Below are positions 59,095 to 64,000 of a DNA stretch of 64,000 nt, in pieces. The stretch's first letter is position 1, and each line of letters begins with the position of its first letter. The position numbers and the translations under genes are program-made. This DNA comes from Hydrogenoanaerobacterium sp032017025 (GTDB taxonomy: Bacteria; Bacillota; Clostridia; Oscillospirales; Ruminococcaceae): contig NZ_DALZQO010000001.1 of assembly GCF_032017025.1 (NCBI RefSeq), positions 310,001 to 374,000 on the forward strand, in the 5' to 3' direction. Below the pieces are notes generated by a model. It was given only the letters and a program-made list of their open reading frames with translations. It was not told the DNA's origin and searched no databases.

Positions 59095-60165
59095 TTACAA
59101 TGTCACAATATTGACCAGCTTCCACTGCTCCTCAAGCTTTATGAAAGAGAGCTGATAGCTAGAGGGGTAAACGTACTCTTGAGTGCCTTTTTTTATAACA
59201 TAATCGAAAGAGATGTTCCCCGTAAAGTCATTTTCAGAGAACTCGGTAAGCTCGGAAATCTTAATATTGCGGCACTCATACGAGTCATGAGGAATGTACC
59301 AACCGTTGTAGAAATCTTTAATGGCATTGTAAAATTCTGTTTGAACGTTGAGATATTGCCAAAGCTCCGAAAAGCTTGCATCCTGAGTAATAAATGCGGC
59401 GTAGGTTTTTGCTGCCTTTTCGAGCAGTTCTTGGTGTTGTTTTTGCTTAGCTGTGTTCACGGGCGCCAGTACATAATAATTTGTTTTACTGGTTTCGGCA
59501 ACCATACAGGGTTCTCCGCTGTTTTTCTGCGCGGTAACAGTGGGTGGTAGCAACAACCCTTTCACCTCATAGCGCATCTGCTTGGGTGCAAGCTCCTGCT
59601 GGTGCACACCCTTATAATACTCCACAGCCCTATCGCGTGAGATAATTTCGCTTCCGGTAAGCTCTTTTCCGTTCACCAACACCTTAACATGCGAGGGCGC
59701 ATCAATGGTAACGCTGCCGAAGTAGTTGAGCGGTGCACGTGCTGCCCACCGATGGGCACTGCCCACCGCGGACGGAACGACTTCAAGGCTGCCCGCCCGC
59801 TTTTTATCAAGATACAGATCATAAAGCTGCGTATCGGGTGTTTTCGATGCTTTTTTAATAAAAGAAGCGTTATCCAGCTTGCCTTTATATAAGGTCTTGA
59901 TGTAGTTGATGTATTCCTCTTTGCCGGCAAATCGCGTTTCTTCAAAGCCCGACGTGGCATAAATTGTCTCGTAATCCCCTGCTTTGAGCAAATCCACATA
60001 GCGCTGCAGGGCTGCATTGGGTGTATTGGCCTCATAGCGTTCCAGATAACCCCACAGATAAAACAGCCCGCCGGCAATGGCGATCAGCAGTACCGCAAAG
60101 AATATTCCAAGCCCAATGAGAAAGCGATATTTTTTCTTTTTTACTGGTATGTAAGTTGCTTGCAT
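59095..60165 (-). CDS. Membrane-anchored extracytoplasmic protein, unknown
   Basis: 356 residues from ATG 60165, just after the upstream stop. A short basic N-terminus (PVKKKKYR), one transmembrane helix (FLIGLGIFFAVLLIAIAGGL), then an external region of about 320 residues with two possible NTF2-like parts (around residues 45-100 and 255-356; it ends LEEQWKLVNIVTL). Function unknown. Last gene of the envelope operon, so probably works on or near the surface glycan. Confidence 0.65.
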   Translation of the reverse strand: MQATYIPVKKKKYRFLIGLGIFFAVLLIAIAGGLFYLWGYLERYEANTPNAALQRYVDLLKAGDYETIYATSGFEETRFAGKEEYINYIKTLYKGKLDNASFIKKASKTPDTQLYDLYLDKKRAGSLEVVPSAVGSAHRWAARAPLNYFGSVTIDAPSHVKVLVNGKELTGSEIISRDRAVEYYKGVHQQELAPKQMRYEVKGLLLPPTVTAQKNSGEPCMVAETSKTNYYVLAPVNTAKQKQHQELLEKAAKTYAAFITQDASFSELWQYLNVQTEFYNAIKDFYNGWYIPHDSYECRNIKISELTEFSENDFTGNISFDYVIKKGTQEYVYPSSYQLSFIKLEEQWKLVNIVTL

Positions 60166-60176
60166 ATTACTATTCC

Positions 60177-61226
60177 CTACTTCACTATAAAAGCTGTCGG
60201 AAGCTTGCGCGAGCCATACAGCGATGCGCAAACATTAACCACTTCCCCATTGTATACCATCAGGCTGGACGAACCGCCATCAAGATTTGCGGCATTGATC
60301 GCTTCAAACTGCATCATCACGTCAATGCAATCCTTATAAGATGCACCGATACTGTGCGTCTGCCTGCCGTCAATCACAAGCATCAGCACTGCACCGTCGG
60401 CGCGTTGGCCGATTACCGTGCGTGGGTTCAGTCCGCCGCCTGAGCCGGCTACCTCAACCGGCTTGCCGTTAACGATAAATACAGGCCCAAAACTGACTGC
60501 ATCGCGCATGCCGAGGTCGAGCGCCTGCTGCCCCGTCATTTTACCAACAATCAGCTTGTTGTTTTGGTCAAAACCTACGACAAAATCTGCATAGGTAAGC
60601 GAGCCGTTGATCAGTTTAGAATCTTTGATGACAACACCGAGCGGCATGCCGCCCCTGCCAACACCGTTTTCATCAAAAAAGCCTCCGCCATTGATGCCTG
60701 CAACCGCACCTGTGTTTTTTACAAAATCCTCTACGCGCACACCGTCTAAATTCATACCAAAAACAGGCGCCACCGCAACCTTTACACGCGATGGGTCATG
60801 GATAATGAGCATCTTGCCTTTAAAGGTGGGGCCGCTCACATCCAAAAGCTCAATGGTCTCTTTCGGAATCGATTTATCGCCCTCAACAAACTCAGCACTT
60901 GCGTCGGTTACCTCCTGCACTTCAACCACTGCGTTTTTCCGTTGAATTGCTTTAATTTCGGCATCGGAAAAATACATCTGTGCCAAAAACTTAGCGGCAC
61001 TGGTTTCCATTACTGTGGTGACAAACAAGTCACGTACCGAGGGCGAAGGCCCGCGGCAGATGATTGTGACCGCACCAAACAGCAAAAGCAGCAATGAGAA
61101 AATCAAGGTGCCAAATACCGCGGAGCAGCGCCCGACAATACGTTTTATACGCGAGCCCCTGCCCTGCTTTTTTTCGCGGATTTCAATAAACCGCTCATTT
61201 CTCCGCTGCATTTTTTCCGTAGTCAA
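60177..61226 (-). CDS. Phosphodiester glycosidase (NAGPA domain) membrane protein
   Basis: 349 residues: basic N-terminus, one membrane helix (residues 33-55), then an external NAGPA domain. GINGGGFFDENGVGRGGMPLGVVI, SFGPVFIVNGKPV, NPRTVIGQ and NLDGGSSSLMVYNG are the family motifs, the last with the catalytic Asp region. Relatives cleave sugar-phosphodiester bonds in exopolysaccharide or teichoic-type polymers. It lies between the GT2-GtrA gene and the anchored unknown, with a 13-base gap and an overlap. Confidence 0.88.
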   Translation of the reverse strand: MTTEKMQRRNERFIEIREKKQGRGSRIKRIVGRCSAVFGTLIFSLLLLLFGAVTIICRGPSPSVRDLFVTTVMETSAAKFLAQMYFSDAEIKAIQRKNAVVEVQEVTDASAEFVEGDKSIPKETIELLDVSGPTFKGKMLIIHDPSRVKVAVAPVFGMNLDGVRVEDFVKNTGAVAGINGGGFFDENGVGRGGMPLGVVIKDSKLINGSLTYADFVVGFDQNNKLIVGKMTGQQALDLGMRDAVSFGPVFIVNGKPVEVAGSGGGLNPRTVIGQRADGAVLMLVIDGRQTHSIGASYKDCIDVMMQFEAINAANLDGGSSSLMVYNGEVVNVCASLYGSRKLPTAFIVK

Positions 61227-61239
61227 AATCGTTTGCCCC

Positions 61240-62292
61240 TTAATTCGTTTTATTAAAAATTAATTCGCGCTGAATTTGAAAGCTGATGAGAAACAAAATC
61301 GAATCTACAATTAACTTAGACAAAGCAGCCGGCAGCTTCAGCAGTGACGTCAGCAAAAACACTCCGCCGTAGCTTGCCGCCATCTGCAGCGCACATAAAG
61401 TATAGTACTTGATCATTGTCGACTTAATCGGTGCTTTGCTGCCAAATACGTAATTCTTATTGAGTGTATAGTTTACGGCGGAAGAGCATAAGCGTGCCCC
61501 CACCGTTGCAATCAAAAGCTGATCTCGCAGCGGCAGCCACGCAAACAGCCGCTCCAGCAATAAAAACAATAAGAAATCGCACCCAGCGGATGCAATACCC
61601 GACCATAAAAACTTGAAGATGAGACGATAAATACTGATGGAATCGCGCAAGGGGTTAAAATGCGAGGTAGCATTGTCGTCGATATAAACCGTGCTGATGG
61701 GCACCTCCAAAATAGGTATGCCGCGGCGCTTGGTCTCTAACAGCATATTGGTTTCATACTCAAAGCGTTCGCCTGTAAGGTCAAGGATATCATGCACAAA
61801 AGCGGCGGAAATCCCGCGAAGTCCCGTCTGTGTATCCGATACGGCGATGCCGCAAAGCTTTTTAAAGCACCATGCTGTGGCTTTGTTGCCAAAGGCATTG
61901 CGCGGGGGTACGTCAGGTGCAGAAAAATCGCGGCAGCCCAGTACAAGGCTGTCTGGATGCTCCTCCAATGCAGCGGCACAGGCAAGAACGTCTTCTATGC
62001 GGTGCTGATTGTCGCCATCCGCCGTCACTACACCGATATCACCATTTTGGTGGTTGAGAAAATAATTGAACGCCGTCTTCAGCGCCGTGCCTTTACCAAG
62101 ATTTTTATGATGACGCAACAAAACACACTGACTGTTTTCTGCTACAGCAGTGCTGAAATAATGCTTATTTTCTTGTGCGCTGCCGTCGTCAACCAAAATA
62201 ATTCTTTGAAAGCCGGCTTTCACAAGCCCGCTCACCACCGCTAAGAATTTTTCATCGGGGTTGAGTGACGGCACGATGATACTTACTCTCAC
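61240..62292 (-). CDS. Glycosyltransferase family 2 fused to GtrA
   Basis: 350 residues. The N-terminal 225 are a polyprenyl-phosphate sugar transferase (SIIVPSLNPDEKF, LVDDGS, VTADGDNQH as the DxD-type site, GLRGIS). The C-terminal 120 are four membrane helices of a GtrA domain (LWSGIASAGCDFLLFLLL, NYTLNKNYVF). Such pairs make and flip a lipid-linked sugar for attachment to a surface polymer. The fusion puts both steps in one protein. Same operon as PIG-L and NAGPA genes. Confidence 0.9.
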   Translation of the reverse strand: MRVSIIVPSLNPDEKFLAVVSGLVKAGFQRIILVDDGSAQENKHYFSTAVAENSQCVLLRHHKNLGKGTALKTAFNYFLNHQNGDIGVVTADGDNQHRIEDVLACAAALEEHPDSLVLGCRDFSAPDVPPRNAFGNKATAWCFKKLCGIAVSDTQTGLRGISAAFVHDILDLTGERFEYETNMLLETKRRGIPILEVPISTVYIDDNATSHFNPLRDSISIYRLIFKFLWSGIASAGCDFLLFLLLERLFAWLPLRDQLLIATVGARLCSSAVNYTLNKNYVFGSKAPIKSTMIKYYTLCALQMAASYGGVFLLTSLLKLPAALSKLIVDSILFLISFQIQRELIFNKTN

Positions 62293-62332
62293 TGTTTACT
62301 CCTCATTTTTACAAAAGGCCCTTTCAAAAGCC

Positions 62333-63700
62333 CTAGTGCTTTGCCTTTTTGCCCTTTTTTAGGGTGAAAATTACCGCTGCTGCCATTAGTGCCGCTACTA
62401 CCGCGCAGGCAATGATTGCTGCTAAAACAGCCCTGCCGTTTCCCTGCTCTGCCGTCGGGTGCTGCTCCTCCGGCTGGGGGGCTGGCTGGTGCTCACTGAC
62501 TTTTGGGGGTTCCTCTGCCGGCTGCTGTGGTGCAGGCGGTGAAAAATCAATGTTCTCGCAAAAGTCTCCTCCGACCACATCCGGGCCTACCGTGCTGCGG
62601 TAAAGCCCGAATTTTCTGCAATCGTATGGCCCGTAATCCTCTACCTGAAAATATTTCTGCTGCGACACATGCTTTGCAAACCCCTCTTTCGCTATATCAA
62701 TCGCAGTTTTTCCGCCAAAGCGTTCAAGGGGGATGTTCCAATCCATAAGTACTGCATTCTCATTAAAAAGATGCAGGTATGTTTTGGGTACGTCCCAGAT
62801 TCCGTACTGCTCTGCACTTTGAGGGTATTGTGCAGGATCGTTACTGATTTCGATTGCCTTTTGCAGCGTGTAGGTGTTGTAGATATGTACCCCATGCCCA
62901 TACTCACCGTTTACATCGTGCCCAACCACCACCTCGGGCTTAAAGCGGCGCAGCTGTTCCACCTGAAAGGCAGTAACAGCCTCTTCTGGGTACAACCCCT
63001 TTGCCTGCTCCAGGCTGCTAGCGTATACATCCACAAAATCGGAGAGGACGGGGTATGCACTAACACCAACCTGCCACAAACCATCCAACAATTCGTGCGG
63101 GCGGTATGGCTCTGCCCAGTGGTTGGTGAGGTAGGCAACCTGCACTTTTAACCCTCGCTCACCCGCGTAATAGGGCATTGTACCGCCAAAAAACAGGTGC
63201 TCATCATCTGCATGGGTGGGCAGCAACAGCATATCGGCATCATCGTAAGGCGTCTGCCAGCGCTGCACCCATGGGGGCAGCTCACCTGCGGCAAATACAT
63301 AAATATCGCAAATGGTATTCTGGTCGCTCTCCAATGTAAGTGTAACCTCGGCCTGTGGTGCGGGCAGTTCTACTGCTTCGTGAATAAAGCCATGGGCGCC
63401 GTATGTAACATCCCCTTGTGCCGTAGTCATCTTCCATGGCTTTGGCGGGGTCTCCCATACGATATAAAGATATGAAAACGGCTGCCCGCTCGTGATTGCA
63501 ACACTGGTTTTACCGCTGCTGCGATACCGCGTGGTACGGTTGCCATCTTGCAGCGCCCATGCGTCGCCCGTGTTTTGCGACGGAGTAAAAACGCAATCGG
63601 CTGTGAGCTCGGCGGCTTGTTCAGCGGCAAATGCTGTGCTGCTGAACAAACTGCCAAACACAAGCAGCAATATGTAAAACTGTAACCGAATTCGCTTCAA
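62333..63700 (-). CDS. Secreted, membrane-tethered PIG-L deacetylase
   Basis: 455 residues. A signal peptide (to about AFAAEQ), an N-terminal beta domain, then a PIG-L/LmbE domain with zinc motif THADDEHLFFGG and the second-half motif GHDVNGEYGHGVHIYN. A Pro/Glu-rich linker leads to a C-terminal membrane helix and a KKGKKAKH tail, a sortase-independent anchor. It would remove N-acetyl groups from GlcNAc-type sugars outside the cell. It follows the CapA-like gene by 16 bases. Confidence 0.9.
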   Translation of the reverse strand: MKRIRLQFYILLLVFGSLFSSTAFAAEQAAELTADCVFTPSQNTGDAWALQDGNRTTRYRSSGKTSVAITSGQPFSYLYIVWETPPKPWKMTTAQGDVTYGAHGFIHEAVELPAPQAEVTLTLESDQNTICDIYVFAAGELPPWVQRWQTPYDDADMLLLPTHADDEHLFFGGTMPYYAGERGLKVQVAYLTNHWAEPYRPHELLDGLWQVGVSAYPVLSDFVDVYASSLEQAKGLYPEEAVTAFQVEQLRRFKPEVVVGHDVNGEYGHGVHIYNTYTLQKAIEISNDPAQYPQSAEQYGIWDVPKTYLHLFNENAVLMDWNIPLERFGGKTAIDIAKEGFAKHVSQQKYFQVEDYGPYDCRKFGLYRSTVGPDVVGGDFCENIDFSPPAPQQPAEEPPKVSEHQPAPQPEEQHPTAEQGNGRAVLAAIIACAVVAALMAAAVIFTLKKGKKAKH

Positions 63701-63716
63701 GCTATCGCTCCTTAAT

Positions 63717-64000
63717 TTAATTCATAAACTGCTCATCAACCACTTCTTCTGCAAATTGGTTGATAAATTCTAGGTTGAACTGTTTTCCATATTCTAACAC
63801 AATTCCGTGCTCTGCTGCAAGTTTATCGGTATAATCCGAAAGCGGATAGAGCCTTAAATCACGAAAGCCCGTGCCGAAATGAGTGATTACGAGCGAAAGC
63901 TTTGGGTCAACAATGCTTATTTTTCCGGTGGTTTCGTTCTTCTGCACCGTAATATTCGCCATGCCGCCAACCAAATTTTCAGGCTCTACCTGAGCCGAAA
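63717..64000 (-). CDS. CapA-like protein, C-terminal part (cut by window end)
   Basis: The frame is open to the window edge; a TTG at 63974 has no good ribosome site, so this is the C-terminus of a longer protein. GGMANITVQKNETTGKISI and LRLYPLSDYTDKLAAEHGI resemble the end of CapA/PGA-synthesis metallophosphatase-like proteins. The match is modest. As first visible gene of the envelope operon, a role in surface polymer synthesis would fit. Confidence 0.5.
   Translation of the reverse strand, partial: SAQVEPENLVGGMANITVQKNETTGKISIVDPKLSLVITHFGTGFRDLRLYPLSDYTDKLAAEHGIVLEYGKQFNLEFINQFAEEVVDEQFMN

Overview
The window looks like a chromosome segment from an anaerobic, spore-forming Clostridia-type Firmicute of moderate GC, possibly an Oscillospiraceae/Ruminococcaceae relative. 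The grounds are class A RNase P RNA, a yaaL (DUF2508)-bofA pair linked to sporulation, an oxygen-independent corrin pathway with ECF-type cobalt uptake, fermentative D-lactate dehydrogenase, NADP-type glutamate dehydrogenase, and clostridial-style SD sequences with frequent TTG/GTG starts. No transposase, integrase, phage or CRISPR genes were seen.

Layout. 0-8 kb: the end of a membrane GGDEF protein, an unusual protein built of seven-residue D-I-x-E-G repeats, a CPBP membrane protease, tRNA-Ser(GGA), walJ-rlmH, murA and a large LysM/G5/M23 peptidase. 8-14 kb: a polar amino acid ABC transporter (with a 10-N assembly gap that appears artificial), an RluA-type pseudouridine synthase, ilvE and gdhA. 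14-25 kb: a zinc-ribbon/TM2 protein, rnpB, yitT, bofA-yaaL, a small Cys-rich ORF, nagA with a PTS IIA protein, an acyltransferase plus DUF6320-like pair, ybaK, a radical SAM protein, an orphan DNA adenine methylase and a MATE exporter.

25.2-51.5 kb is one minus-strand block of 27 tightly packed genes, many with 4-base overlaps. It is read from a strong promoter at 51.5 kb through a cobalamin riboswitch with its own terminator, and ends at a bidirectional terminator at 25.2 kb. Order of transcription: cbiMNQO (cobalt uptake), cbiD, cbiL, cbiF, cbiG, hemA, cbiH, a cbiJ-sirC fusion, hemC, a cobA-hemD fusion, hemB, hemL, cbiET, cbiA, cobT, cobU, cobS, a short cobU paralogue, a cobC-like phosphatase, cbiB, cobD, an ApgM-like phosphatase/mutase, cbiP and cbiC. 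It thus carries tetrapyrrole supply from glutamyl-tRNA (C5 route) to uroporphyrinogen III, corrin ring construction, amidation and nucleotide-loop assembly. A classical cobalt chelatase (cbiK/cbiX) and a corrinoid adenosyltransferase are not in the block.

51.6-58.9 kb holds a patatin-like lipase, a DacF-type D,D-carboxypeptidase flanked by two copies of an 84-bp hairpin repeat, a palindrome-dense non-coding stretch, a cyclophilin, an EI-like protein that stops before the PEP-binding barrel, a short unknown protein, a DUF6530-like/GIY-YIG-like pair behind a perfect consensus promoter, and an LdhA-type dehydrogenase with a Cys-rich tail. 59-64 kb is a minus-strand envelope operon: a partial CapA-like protein, a secreted PIG-L deacetylase, a GT2-GtrA fusion, an NAGPA-type phosphodiester glycosidase and a membrane-anchored unknown. 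It reads as a surface glycan assembly module.
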